NCBI GenBank assembly: GCA_036244855.1
Contig: BQKZ01005366.1
Coordinates: 1-28,801, forward strand
Direction of reading: 5' to 3'
Origin: Temnopleurus reevesii
Taxonomy: Eukaryota > Echinodermata > Echinoidea > Temnopleuroida > Temnopleuridae
DNA: 28,801 nt
The position numbers and the translations under genes were made by a program. Under the pieces are notes generated by a model. The model had not been told where the DNA came from. It made no database searches and worked only from the letters and a program-made list of their open reading frames with translations. This document shows positions 9,801 through 15,997 of this stretch, piece after piece (position 1 is the stretch's first letter; every line of letters starts with the position of its first letter).

Positions 9801-10059
9801 GCAGACGAGCACGGAACGCTCGCTCCGTCGATCTCAGGTTGGCTCTTCGGGCCGCTCGGAAAAGATCCGGACTTACAATTTTCAGCAGGATCGCGTGACG
9901 GACCATAGGATTGGGCGCAACGTACATGGTGTGCCGGAATATCTGCTAGGGACAGAATTCTTAGATGATATGGTGATAAGTTCTGTAGAATACGATGAGA
10001 GGAGAGATATCAGAGATAGGATTTTAGAAATTTATGATACGAACTCAAACGCTTCATGA
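3099..10059 (+). CDS. MTRF1L: Mitochondrial peptide chain release factor 1-like (mtRF1a), complete, 7 coding exons
   Basis: Class I release factor that reads UAA/UAG in the mitochondrial ribosome and triggers hydrolysis of peptidyl-tRNA. Exons: 3099-3824, 4390-4525, 4944-5029, 6238-6421, 7930-8093, 8552-8669, 9701-10059; together 1773 nt, 590 residues plus TGA. The bacterial RF1 core is easily seen: [20 protein letters not shown] (domain 2), the tripeptide PKT at residues 409-411 (stop-codon recognition), GAGGQHVN with GGQ at 453-455 (catalysis), and [10 protein letters not shown] and [15 protein letters not shown] near the C-terminus. The recognition loop runs [12 protein letters not shown] without the insertion found in the paralogue MTRF1, which is why I call it MTRF1L. 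At 590 residues it is much longer than human MTRF1L (about 380); the excess is the N-terminal exon. The first 50 residues are basic and almost free of acidic residues, fitting a mitochondrial targeting peptide. The gene is convergent with MRI1. Confidence 0.93.
3156..3389 (+). repeat. MTRF1L: Two tandem 39-codon repeats in the MTRF1L N-terminal extension
   Basis: Residues 20-58 (3156-3272) and 59-97 (3273-3389) align without gaps. They share SL..Q.F.TG near the start, a central H, then LGS.K.PG.KS. The period is exactly 117 bases. This is an in-frame internal duplication in the region between the presumed targeting peptide and the catalytic core. It has no counterpart that I know of in other release factors. 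Confidence 0.8.
3825..4389 (+). other. MTRF1L: MTRF1L intron 1
   Basis: Phase-0 GT-AG intron of 565 bases, ending in a pyrimidine-rich TTTTCTCCACAG. No repeat or gene is recognised inside it. Confidence 0.8.
4390..4525 (+). CDS. MTRF1L: MTRF1L coding exon 2
   Basis: Encodes [20 protein letters not shown] and onward to ADLQRLIQ, a charged helical segment matching the N-terminal helical domain of RF1-type factors. Acceptor TCCACAG|GG, donor CAAG|GTATGT; it leaves one base of a split Gly codon. Confidence 0.85.
4526..4943 (+). other. MTRF1L: MTRF1L intron 2
   Basis: Phase-1 intron of 418 bases, AT-rich, with a long T-rich tract before the acceptor CTGAAAG. Nothing else is recognised in it. Confidence 0.75.
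4944..5029 (+). CDS. MTRF1L: MTRF1L coding exon 3
   Basis: Short 86-base exon encoding [20 protein letters not shown] and onward to SELSEE, continuing the helical domain. The phases (1 in, 0 out) fit both neighbours. The donor GAG|GTAAGG is strong. Confidence 0.85.
5091..5176. repeat. Short inverted repeat (hairpin)
   Basis: The arms at about 5091-5117 and 5151-5176 are near-perfect inverted copies built on CAAATTGCAAAACTTT, with a loop of some 33 bases. Probably a very short MITE; no target duplication was identified. Confidence 0.6.
5354..5530. mobile_element. MITE, 177 bp, CAGGGAATAATTTT inverted ends
   Basis: Starts CAGGGAATAATTTT and ends in the exact reverse complement AAAATTATTCCCTG. 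A second, interrupted copy of the same family lies at 11106-11445 and aligns over its whole length. It has no coding capacity. The superfamily is not clear because I cannot identify a target duplication. Confidence 0.75.
6238..6421 (+). CDS. MTRF1L: MTRF1L coding exon 4 (domain 2 core)
   Basis: Encodes the conserved [20 protein letters not shown] stretch, then [20 protein letters not shown] and YFTSDI, the start of the release-factor core. Acceptor CTTGCAG|CTG, phase 0 in; donor ATTG|GTAAGT, phase 1 out. The 3' end of this exon has been copied at least twice into the following intron. Confidence 0.9.
6540..6588 (+). pseudogene. Partial copy of MTRF1L exon 4 tail (copy 2)
   Basis: Reads [16 protein letters not shown] in the same frame as the functional [16 protein letters not shown] and ends at the equivalent splice position (ATTG|GTTAGT). 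The donor is weakened from GTAAGT to GTTAGT. No acceptor lies in front of it. Confidence 0.8.
6608..6659 (+). pseudogene. Partial copy of MTRF1L exon 4 tail (copy 3)
   Basis: Reads [17 protein letters not shown], differing from the functional exon by a single residue over 17 codons, and keeps a perfect donor ATCG|GTAAGT. A normal acceptor is missing, so it is probably silent. It could still act as a decoy donor. Confidence 0.85.
6666..6985 (-). mobile_element. LINE 3' fragment (L2/CR1-like), antisense
   Basis: On the minus strand a frame ends ...[16 protein letters not shown] then stop, typical of the extreme C-terminus of CR1/L2-type reverse transcriptase ORFs. It is followed by a short 3' tail with AAAAAGCGCTGTATGAATTC and an ATT-type microsatellite (6666-6677). 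It interrupts a duplicated intron unit: the sequence after the donor at 6660 resumes at 6986. Confidence 0.6.
6986..7140 (+). repeat. Second copy of the start of MTRF1L intron 4
   Basis: GAATCTTATTGAG...ATGAATATGTT...CTTGTG and TATATTTTTGTCT...TTTGATATGTAATTTCTAAT closely follow 6428-6535. It ends in ATGCGGCTTATCGGA, the beginning of yet another exon-4 tail. It shows that exon and intron were duplicated together. Confidence 0.75.
7520..7683 (+). other. Exon-like open segment with acceptor, possible alternative last exon or foreign fragment
   Basis: Follows a fair acceptor (TTTTCACTCCAG|GG) and reads [20 protein letters not shown], then [20 protein letters not shown] and a charged tail to TGA at 7681. 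The phase is compatible with the exon 4 donor, so splicing would give a truncated factor with a new C-terminus. The phrase [13 protein letters not shown] recalls the C-terminal part of class I methyltransferases (METTL2/6/8-like), which is only an impression. It may equally be a fragment of another gene. Confidence 0.3.
7699..7846. mobile_element. Harbinger-like MITE, GGGGGTGTTG family
   Basis: About 150 bp between GGGTGTTGCAGTTGA and GAGCAACACCCCC, with CpG-bearing GCGCGCAAATGAAATT inside. It is one of at least four copies in the window (also 11147-11308, 12626-12783, 23631-23810). The family's target duplication TTA/TAA is clear in two of those copies; here the flanks are decayed. Confidence 0.7.
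7930..8093 (+). CDS. MTRF1L: MTRF1L coding exon 5 (PKT codon-recognition motif)
   Basis: Encodes [20 protein letters not shown], then [20 protein letters not shown] and [14 protein letters not shown]. The PKT triplet is at 8022-8030. Acceptor TTTTCGCAG|GT, donor GAG|GTATGT. The absence of an insertion after the proline is the feature that separates mtRF1a from MTRF1. Confidence 0.92.
8094..8551 (+). other. MTRF1L: MTRF1L intron 5
   Basis: Most of this 458-base intron is a single-armed copy (8130 to about 8506) of the foldback element that occurs whole in the next intron. The acceptor TTTGTCTAG is good. Confidence 0.75.
8130..8506 (+). mobile_element. Foldback element, copy A (one arm plus centre)
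   Basis: Begins TTAAAGGGAAACCGACCCCT and follows the forward arm of the 8870-9469 element through GAATGAAGAAAAATCAGA, TTCAAAAGTTTTGA and CATTCACTCTGTACACAGAA into the centre (ACATTGATCCATTTT), then stops. The reverse arm is missing. No coding capacity. Confidence 0.65.
8552..8669 (+). CDS. MTRF1L: MTRF1L coding exon 6 (GGQ exon)
   Basis: Encodes [20 protein letters not shown], then [20 protein letters not shown]. The GGQ at 8612-8620 is the peptidyl-tRNA hydrolysis motif, whose Gln is N5-methylated in the family. The exon is 118 bases, so skipping it would shift the frame. Foldback arms in opposite orientation lie on both sides. Confidence 0.93.
8670..9700 (+). other. MTRF1L: MTRF1L intron 6
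   Basis: Intron of 1031 bases dominated by the 600-bp foldback element at 8870-9469. The flanking bits show nothing. The polypyrimidine tract CTGCCCCCCTCCCATACCAG before exon 7 is strong. Confidence 0.75.
8870..9469. mobile_element. Foldback element, copy B (complete, 600 bp, TTAA ends)
   Basis: Left end TTAAAGGGGAACTACACCCA, right end the near-complement GGGTGTAATTCCCCTTTAA. The two arms of roughly 240 bp are inverted copies: GTTCTCCATG... at 9258 answers CATGGAGAACTC at 9057. TTAA sits at each extremity with unlike sequence outside, consistent with a piggyBac-type TTAA target site. The termini do not start with the usual CCC, so this class is inference. Confidence 0.75.
9701..10059 (+). 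CDS. MTRF1L: MTRF1L coding exon 7 (C-terminal domain, stop TGA)
   Basis: Encodes [20 protein letters not shown] through a coiled linker and [20 protein letters not shown] to the end at residue 590. This matches the RF1 C-terminal part, including the RTYNFPQxRVTDHRI signature. The remainder of the C-terminus ([20 protein letters not shown]) resembles the last helix of bacterial RF1. The last third of this exon has three decayed copies downstream. Confidence 0.92.
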
Positions 10060-10070
10060 TCATGAACGAT

Positions 10071-10226
10071 GATCATAGAATTTGGCGCAACGTGCATGGC
10101 GTGCCAGAATATCTGCTTGGGACAGAATCTTTGGATGACATGGTGATGAGTTCTGTTGCATTCGATGAGAGGAGAGATATCAAAGAAAGGATTTTAGAAG
10201 TTTATGAGAAGAGCTCAAAGAGTTGA
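10071..10226 (+). pseudogene. Partial copy of MTRF1L exon 7 end (copy 2, still open)
   Basis: Fifty-one codons reading [20 protein letters not shown] and ending ILEVYEKSSKS-TGA, in close agreement with the functional [20 protein letters not shown]...[15 protein letters not shown]. It starts 11 bases after the true stop and out of frame with it, with no acceptor, so it lies in the 3' untranslated region. The junction carries the reiterated ATGATCATGAACGATGATCA. Confidence 0.88.
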
Positions 10227-10240
10227 TGATAATGATTCTT

Positions 10241-10312
10241 AACGTGGGATTTAGTGCATTATACTTTTTGTGTCAGAATATTGATTTGGGATAAAACTCT
10301 TGGACTACAAAA
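10241..10312 (+). pseudogene. Decayed third copy of MTRF1L exon 7 end
   Basis: AACGTG...GTGTCAGAATATTGATTTGG followed by GATAAAACTCTTGGACTACA tracks AACGTGCATGGCGTGCCAGAATATCTGCTTGGGACAGAATCTTTGGATGAC-type sequence with many substitutions. Coding frame lost. Confidence 0.6.
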
Positions 10313-11012
10313 GCTCAAGGATTTTATAATGTATAGATGTTTTGATTTCATGCGCCACAATCACAGGCGACCGGAAGTAAAGGGCAACCAATGTCAGCAC
10401 AATGCCAACTTCTCTCATTCGTATACTCCGAAAATGACGGAGTGACGTCACAGAGCATTGTTTGAATGCGGAAATCGAGAAATACTCATTACAAATTCAT
10501 TGGTGGACGAGAAGACCAGTCACAGACACAGATTAATCATAGCTGTAACGTAACAATGCGCAGCTGCACGAATATTTGATTTCGACTTCTTTTTTTTTTT
10601 TTAAATAAAATCTTAATTCAAATTTTCTCTTAAACAATACATAATCGAGAATCACAAAAATACATGGTAGAATGATACATAAACAAAATTGTAGAAATCA
10701 TATTAATTCTATCAACCTCTGTCCATCAATAGAAATAATAAACCGATCTTGTTCCGTTGTCATCGTTTTCTCTCTAGTTTTTTATGATATTCTAATTTCT
10801 TTTGAAACGAAGAAAATGATAAAGAGTTATTATTGTATTTGGAGGAAAAGATGAAATATTTTGCATACAAAATATAAAGATCGACTGGCGAGTAATTGTC
10901 ACCTGGTATGCCAAACATGAAATCATTGTATTTCCTTCTTTTCGACTTCTGGTTGACAGTGACTGTGGCGAATGAAATCAAAACCTCCATAATAAAGCCT
11001 TTGCATTGTGTC
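10313..11012. other. Intergenic stretch after MTRF1L
   Basis: AT-rich. It contains a T-run followed by AATAAA at 10604-10609, about 545 bases after the MTRF1L stop, which could be its polyadenylation signal. Nothing else is recognised. Confidence 0.5.
10604..10609 (+). terminator. Possible MTRF1L polyadenylation signal
   Basis: First clean AATAAA downstream of the stop, following T-rich sequence. Placement is inference only. If right, the 3' untranslated region includes the exon-7 copies. Confidence 0.25.
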
Positions 11013-11105
11013 TTGCGCAATATTCATGATGTGTTGGAATATCTCTTAGTTCTGTTGGAAATGAAAAGAGATAAGAAACCAGAAAAAAGATTTTGGAAAT
11101 TTATG
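11013..11105 (+). pseudogene. Decayed fourth copy of MTRF1L exon 7 end
   Basis: TTGCGCAATATTCATGATGT, then GTTGGAATATCTCTTAGTTC, GAAAAGAGATAAGAAACCAG and GGAAATTTATG follow copy 2 in order, with one internal deletion of about 20 bases. It abuts directly on the MITE that starts at 11106. Confidence 0.65.
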
Positions 11106-11445
11106 CAGGGAATGATTCTACTTGTCATATTTGATTAGCAGTTTTAGGTGGTGTTACTAAAAAACAACTGAAAATCAACTGCAGCTGTGCAAATTGTAAC
11201 GCGTATTTTCATTCGCGCGTGGTTTGCGCATTTAACAAGACATGCATGAAACAAATATTTTGATCAACTGCAACTTGCGATCAATTGCAAGTTTTGAACA
11301 ACACCCCCTTAGACATTGAGGGAACCTTTTCAACATTTTACCATGTAGTTCTATATGGAAAAGTTACCTCAAAACATCTTTTCTGTAGCAATCACGCTAA
11401 AATGCATAGCAAATTGCGATGCGGTACCAGGAAAATTATTTCCTG
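11106..11445. mobile_element. Second CAGGGAATAATTTT-family MITE, interrupted
   Basis: CAGGGAATGATT...CATATTTGATTAGCAGTTTT, then after a 162-bp insert, AGACATTGAGG...GCGATGCGGTACCAGGAAAA, ending ATTTCCTG. Aligns with 5354-5530 on both sides of the insert. Confidence 0.75.
11147..11308. mobile_element. Harbinger-like MITE nested in another MITE, TTA target duplication
   Basis: Starts GGTGGTGTTACTAAAAAACA and ends GAACAACACCCCC. Because the host MITE has an intact sister copy at 5354, the empty site can be read as TTTTAGACATTG. TTA at 11144-11146 and 11309-11311 is then the duplicated target, typical of PIF/Harbinger. Confidence 0.8.
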
Positions 11446-11580
11446 TTTATGAGAATAGTATAGAGATTTCTTGAAAACTAAGTCTTATTATGCAACAGAG
11501 TGCTAGTTGATCATCAGCATCAAATAGCTATGATTTTTTTTTTTTGCGGAATCACCATGTGTGGAGAGATTTGAAGTCCT

Positions 11581-11729
11581 GGGCCCCGTAACATAAAGGT
11601 TTGCGATTAATCGCTATTTGATTTTGCGATCAATTGGAAACTTAAGTACATGATTTGCCATAGACTTGCGATTGATATCAATCGCTATCAGATTAGCAAT
11701 TAATCACAAACCTTTATGTTACGGGGCCC
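11581..11729. mobile_element. MITE, 149 bp, GGGCCCCGTAACATAAAGG ends
   Basis: The first 22 bases and the last 22 are perfect inverted copies (GGGCCCCGTAACATAAAGGT / ACCTTTATGTTACGGGGCCC), and similarity continues inwards for 15-20 bases. It contains several ATCAATCGC-like words. Only one copy in the window. Confidence 0.8.
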
Positions 11730-11915
11730 TGAAAAGGACTAAGCACAGCTCTGATAAGTATCTTTCATGAGATTACTCCCTGAAACGGACCAAGCAAATC
11801 TTGGATAAGAAAACACAATGTTTCAGGTAGAGTTGACTGACCCTTTTTCAAGTGAAGAATGACAAGAAGTCGGGAAGAACACAGCAAGATGATTGGATGA
11901 ATCACCAAGGTGGTT

Positions 11916-12052
11916 CTATTACATAAAAAAGTTGTGTTTAAATGCAACTCAGAAATTAATGCAAGTCCTACAAAAGCGCTCCAGGTTGAAAATGGAGCTG
12001 CATTTAATTTTCTGACTTGAATTAAAAAAAAACATAACTTTTTATGCAATAG
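11916..12052. mobile_element. MITE, about 137 bp, CTATTRCATAAAAA ends
   Basis: CTATTACATAAAAAAGTTGT at the left answers ACATAACTTTTTATGCAATAG at the right; the arms continue imperfectly for about 45 bases. No target duplication was identified. Confidence 0.6.
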
Positions 12053-12544
12053 GGTCCTGGGGACACTAAAGTGAAGCGACATTGGGTGTACAATCTGCAT
12101 CAAATAAGCACACAAGCTGATCGTCCATTTTTTCAATTCTATTTTATTACAAAAAATGACATTTTGTTTTTCTTGATTTTATGACGAGGAGATAAAAAAT
12201 GATTGAATGCTGGAAATCATTTAAATAAATGTTTACGATAATGATAAATACATCATATTGGAGAAAATGAGGGTGACCAAAAATAAACTAGATTTCAGAA
12301 TTGAAGAAGCAAAATAATCCTTATAGAATCTGTCATAGAAAAAAGATAAAATAACAAAACATTCAAATTATAGTGTATTTATCTACTCGGAGTAGTGCTC
12401 AAAGCACTTTTTAATATTATTATTACACTGGCTTTAGCCCAGACTACCATTGTGATAATACTGTTAACCACTGAGTTGCTCATCTATCAGAATAAAAGAT
12501 ACTCTTGGCCTACATGATGCGGATATGGAGTTTTCTGTCAGATA
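12053..12544. other. AT-rich intergenic spacer
   Basis: No gene seen. A short patch at 12385-12416 (GTAGTGCTCAAAGCACTTTT plus an ATT microsatellite) resembles the 3' tail of an L2-like LINE. Confidence 0.45.
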
Positions 12545-13194
12545 TATGGTAGCACCACTGTTAGCAGAAGATATAAAAGGAATTGGACAAAGTAAACAAC
12601 TGTTTGGCATATGTCTGCAGACTAAGGGGTGTTGTTAAAAACCAACTGCAAATCAACTGCAACTTTGCAAATTGTAACACGCATTTTCATTCGCGCACGG
12701 TATGCGCATTTAGCAAGACGTGCATGAAACTATAATTTTGATTGGCACGTTCCGATGAACTGCAACTTTTGAGCAACACCCCCTAAGAGTGATAGACATT
12801 TCCTTGGTGTATATTAACAGCTATTGTGAATGCATGAATGGAAGTTGTTCACCTTTTCCAAATCCTTTATCCCTACTGCTTACTGTGTTATGTTACAGAG
12901 AACCTCTGTGTAAGTATGTCATATGCACTATGGGCTGAAGGAACAAATGAATAGGAAAAAGTAACTTCATTCAAGCCTTCAAAATATATTCATGAACACC
13001 GAAGTATTCACTGAACAGATACAGGACCAGTGTTGTGATTCTCTGCACTGTCCAGTATGGGGAAGGAAAGTTGTTTACTTTGTCCAAATCCTTCATACCT
13101 ACTGCTAACAGTGCATATCATTGCAAGACAAACATAACATGGTTTTGTCAGGATGTCATATGCACTGTGACCAGAAGACACAAAGGAATAGGAA
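12545..13194. repeat. Local repeat: two direct copies and one inverted copy
   Basis: The segments 12835-12995 and about 13060-13194 are direct copies (AGTTGTTYAC.TT.TCCAAAT, GATGTCATATGCACTRTG, GAATAGGAAAA). Bases 12545-12605 are an inverted partial copy (GGACAAAGTAAACAACTGTT). The second direct copy resumes at 13741 after a LINE insertion. No coding content. Confidence 0.6.
12626..12783. mobile_element. Harbinger-like MITE, TAA target duplication
   Basis: 158 bp from GGGGTGTTGTTAAAAACCAA to TTTTGAGCAACACCCCC, flanked by TAA at 12623-12625 and 12784-12786. Best preserved member of the family in the window. Confidence 0.8.
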
Positions 13195-13740
13195 AACTAC
13201 AGACTCTCTAAATCCAGCAGCAAGAATTGTTAACAGAACCCAAAATAAGAATCAATCACCCCGGTCTTACGGAATTTACATTGGCTTCATGTTCGTAACT
13301 GCATACGCTTCAAACTACTTGTCTTTGCCTATGAATGCTTCTATGAAATAGCTCCAGAATACTTATCTGAATTGTTCACTTTATACCAACCAGCTTGTCG
13401 CTTGAGATCAAGTTCACAAAATCTGTTTGTAGTTCCTTCGATAAAGACCAAATCTCATGGTGAACGCTCTTTTATACATGCAGCCTCGATTCTATGGAAC
13501 TCAATCCCAAATTACCTGAGAAATATTTCCGATTTAGATAAGGCTATGCTTAAGAAGTATTTGTTCAAAAAATAATTTGCATGTACATGTACCCTGTGCA
13601 CAATTTCAGACGTACATTGTTTTCTTGCTTTATTTTCCATTCTGTTATTTCTTTTTCTGCTCTGTAAGCACATAGGGACATGCCATTGCCATGTGTTATG
13701 CATTATGTAAGAACCGAATATTATTATTATTATTATTATA
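13195..13740 (+). pseudogene. 5'-truncated LINE (CR1/L2-like), C-terminal RT remnant
   Basis: Frame-corrected reading gives LNPAARIVNRTQNK, then TPVLRNLHWLHVR, LLVFAYECFYEIAPEYLSEL, RLRSSSQNLFVVPSIKTKSH and GERSFIHAASILWNSIPNYL to a stop at 13575. This is the classic tail of L2/CR1-type reverse transcriptases. One frameshift falls near 13256. An ATT microsatellite ends it at 13740. The insertion sits cleanly inside a local repeat, which fixes both ends. It belongs to a different family from the 17-19.8 kb LINE. Confidence 0.85.
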
Positions 13741-13811
13741 AAGTAAGCAACTGCATTCAAGCATTGAAAATAGCTCTTTATAAAGAGGTTGGACTGTATC
13801 AGGGGAAGAAA

Positions 13812-13997
13812 TCATCAAACTCAGTATAACGAGGTGCTTGGGATCATCAAAAATACCTTGTTATACATGTAGGAGTAATCTCTTTATAGCAGATTAAAAC
13901 ACAATAAGTTATTAAGAGCTGGGACCAGATTTTTTACCTCTTTATATAAATTCAGATATTTTGTTATATCAGATCTCTTTATACCGAGTTTCCACTG
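13812..13997. mobile_element. CAGTGGAAACTCG-family MITE, copy 1
   Basis: Degenerate left end (AAACTCAGTATAACGAG), right end CGAGTTTCCACTG followed by TA. The body shares ATAGCAGATTAAAACACAAT with copy 2. Confidence 0.65.
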
Positions 13998-14207
13998 TAT
14001 CTGACGTCTTTATAATGAGATTGCACTGTATTATGTCTCAGATATGCCACTCACCAGGAATGTCCTTATTTGACAAAATCTGAGAGGAATGTTTGTGTAT
14101 GATGGGTCATTTTCAGGAAATTTGATGATTTTTTGCAAGAAATTTGATAATCATGTATTTCTATTGTCATACTCAATTTAAAAAGGTGTATTCATGGAAC
14201 ATACATA

Positions 14208-14371
14208 CTGTCAAACCTGCTTTAGCAACCACCTGTATATAAAGACCACCTTTCCTGACTCCCTCGACAGCAATTTACATTGGAAATAAACCTGTCTATA
14301 GGGACCACCTGTTGTTCAAGACTGCATTTTTTTTGTCTCCCTTGGGTTGTCTTCATAGACAGATTTGACTG
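14208..14371. mobile_element. MITE with CTGTCAAACCTG ends
   Basis: CTGTCAAACCTGC...GACCACC on the left mirrors AGACAGATTTGACTG on the right, and GGACCACCTG recurs inside. A partial copy is in unit 2 at 15321-15385. Confidence 0.55.
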
Positions 14372-14773
14372 TATTAAAATCATTCCAAATGGAATGTCCT
14401 TTTCATATTCACTATCGCACATTGCTGATATCAAGCAGATCGCCTGGCAAAAGCGATTTGACTTTGTACAGTGGAAACTCGGTATAACGGAGAGATTGGG
14501 ACCTTAAAAAAATACCTTGTTATAGGAGTAATCTCTTTATAGCAGATTAAAACACAATAAGTTATTAAGAGCTGGGACCAGATTTTTTACCTCTTTATAT
14601 AAATTCAGATATTTTGTTATATCAGATCTCTTGAAATATTGTGATTAATTCCGCTGGGTGACGTAATGATAGATATAATTTATTCAATATTGTCGCCAAC
14701 GGCCCACAAAGGGGTGCACACGCAATACTGCTGTGTTAAGCTACCCGGAGGCTATGAAAAAAATTCATAGGCT

Positions 14774-14845
14774 GTACCGGGTGGGACTCGAACCCACGAC
14801 CTCTGGATGACTAGACCAGTGTCATAACCACTAGACCACCGGAGC
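14774..14845 (-). repeat. tRNA-like SINE head, left arm
   Basis: The reverse complement has A box TGGTCTAGTGGTTA and B box GGGTTCGAGTCCC, a 5-bp T stem GTGGG/CCCAC, and an anticodon arm CTGGT-CTAGTCA-TCCAG. Two acceptor-stem mismatches and a T-T pair in the anticodon stem argue against a working tRNA. The formal anticodon is AGT. The loop also fits a tRNA-Asp GTC loop with one inserted A. Confidence 0.7.
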
Positions 14846-14979
14846 GCCCTAGCGATAAGGTTCTATGTGAATCCAATGTGTTTGAAATATTGTGATTAAT
14901 TCCGCTGGGTGACGTAATGATGGAGTGACACATTGACACATTGACACATTGGATTCACATAGAACCTTATCGCTAGGGC

Positions 14980-15051
14980 GCTCCGGTGGTCTAGTGGTTA
15001 TGACACTGGTCTAGTCATCCAGAGGTCGTGGGTTCGAGTCCCACCCGGTAC
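14980..15051 (+). repeat. tRNA-like SINE head, right arm
   Basis: Identical to the left-arm unit on the opposite strand, 72 nt, with the same A and B boxes, so RNA polymerase III could start in either arm. It is followed by a small ATGAATTTTTTTCAT hairpin, which is part of the SINE body. Confidence 0.7.
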
Positions 15052-15291
15052 AGCCTATGAATTTTTTTCATAGCCTCCGGCAAGCTTAACACAGCAGTAT
15101 TGCGTGTGCACCCCTTTGTGGGCCGTTGGCGACAATATTGAATAAATTATATCTTTCATCAGATCTCTTTATACCAAGTTTCCACTGTATCTGACCTCTT
15201 TATAATGAGATTGCACTGTATTATATGTCAGACATGCCACTCTCCAGAAGTTTCCATATTTGACAAAATCTGAGAGAGATGCTTGTGTATG

Positions 15292-15320
15292 AAAAAAAAA
15301 AAAAAAAAAAAAAAAAAAAA
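15292..15320 (+). repeat. A29 homopolymer at a deletion junction
   Basis: Lies exactly where unit 2 of the tandem duplication lacks about 205 bases present in unit 1 (between GTGTATG and CACCTGTTGTTC). Could be a retroposon poly(A) remnant or a poorly resolved assembly spot. Confidence 0.7.
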
Positions 15321-15482
15321 CACCTGTTGTTCAAGACCCCATTTTCTGTCTACATTGGGTGGTCTTTATAGACAGGTTTGACTGTATTAACATCATTCAA
15401 AATGGAATGTGCTTTTAATATTTCCCTTTCGCACATTGCTGATATCAAGCAGATCGCCTGACAAAAGCGATTTGACTTTGTA

Positions 15483-15657
15483 CAGTGGAAACTCGGTATA
15501 ACGGAGAGCTTGGGACCATAAAAAATATCTTGTTATAGCAGTTATCTCTTTATAGCAGAGTTAAAAACAATAAGTTGTAAAGAGCTGGGACCAGATTTTT
15601 ACCTCTTTATATCAGGTATTTTGTTATATCAGATCTCTTTATAACGAGTTTCCACTG
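15483..15657. mobile_element. CAGTGGAAACTCG-family MITE, copy 3 (intact, TA target)
   Basis: 175 bp, TA|CAGTGGAAACTCG...CGAGTTTCCACTG|TA with 13-bp perfect ends. The TA duplication suggests a Tc1/mariner-type MITE. Confidence 0.8.
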
Positions 15658-15997
15658 TATTACGAACATCTAATTCCAGTCTACACTTTGGTTACAAACA
15701 TCATCATGAACCTTAAATTGGCAGTATTATAAAATGAGTTAAAGGCGCTCAGTGGATGAAGAATAATACAATAGTCAATCTGTGAAAATTTGAGCAAAAT
15801 CCAACAATCCATTCAAAAGTTATGAATTGTCAAAGTTTTGATTTACACCCCCATGGGCTCCTCAAATTGGCAACGTACAGGCACAAAATGGCTGCCAATA
15901 TGGAGAACTCTCCATTCACTTTGTACACAGAATTTCACATTTTCTTCTTTTCCTAGAAATAGTTGTACTTTTCTCTTCAATTCTCTTCAAATATACT

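Larger units (their letters stand above)
14633..15157. mobile_element. Head-to-head inverted tRNA-SINE dimer with 12-bp target duplication
   Basis: Order: a 38-bp block (14633-14670), left arm 14671-14880 (SINE on minus), the same 38-bp block again (14884-14921), three GACACATT words, right arm 14945-15154 (SINE on plus). The arms are 210 bp each and differ at only about two positions. ATCAGATCTCTT at 14621-14632 and again at 15158-15169 flanks the whole composite inside a MITE, so the dimer appears to have landed as one unit. Confidence 0.8.
14469..15187. mobile_element. CAGTGGAAACTCG-family MITE, copy 2, split by SINE palindrome
   Basis: Left end TA|CAGTGGAAACTCGGTATAAC, right end ACCAAGTTTCCACTG|TA. 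Removing 14633-15169 restores a sequence colinear with the intact copy at 15483-15657. Confidence 0.75.
13806..15657. repeat. Tandem duplication of a MITE-rich unit (about 2.3 copies)
   Basis: Unit 1 is 13806-14465, unit 2 is 14466-15477 and unit 3 (partial) is 15478-15657. Shared blocks in order: the CAGTGGAAACTCG MITE, a patch with TTGACAAAATCTGAGAG, the CACCTGTTGTTCAAGAC patch, and CACATTGCTGATATCAAGCA. Unit 2 carries the SINE palindrome and lacks about 205 bases, which are replaced by A29 at 15292-15320. Confidence 0.8.

Noticed and set aside
13121..13351. Separate small gene of 76 codons
   Set aside because: It is the out-of-frame part of the truncated LINE tail joined to local repeat sequence.
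14774..15051. Two functional tRNA genes in opposite orientation
   Set aside because: Both have mismatched acceptor and anticodon stems and sit inside a longer repeated SINE body with its own target duplication; they are tRNA-derived, not working tRNAs.
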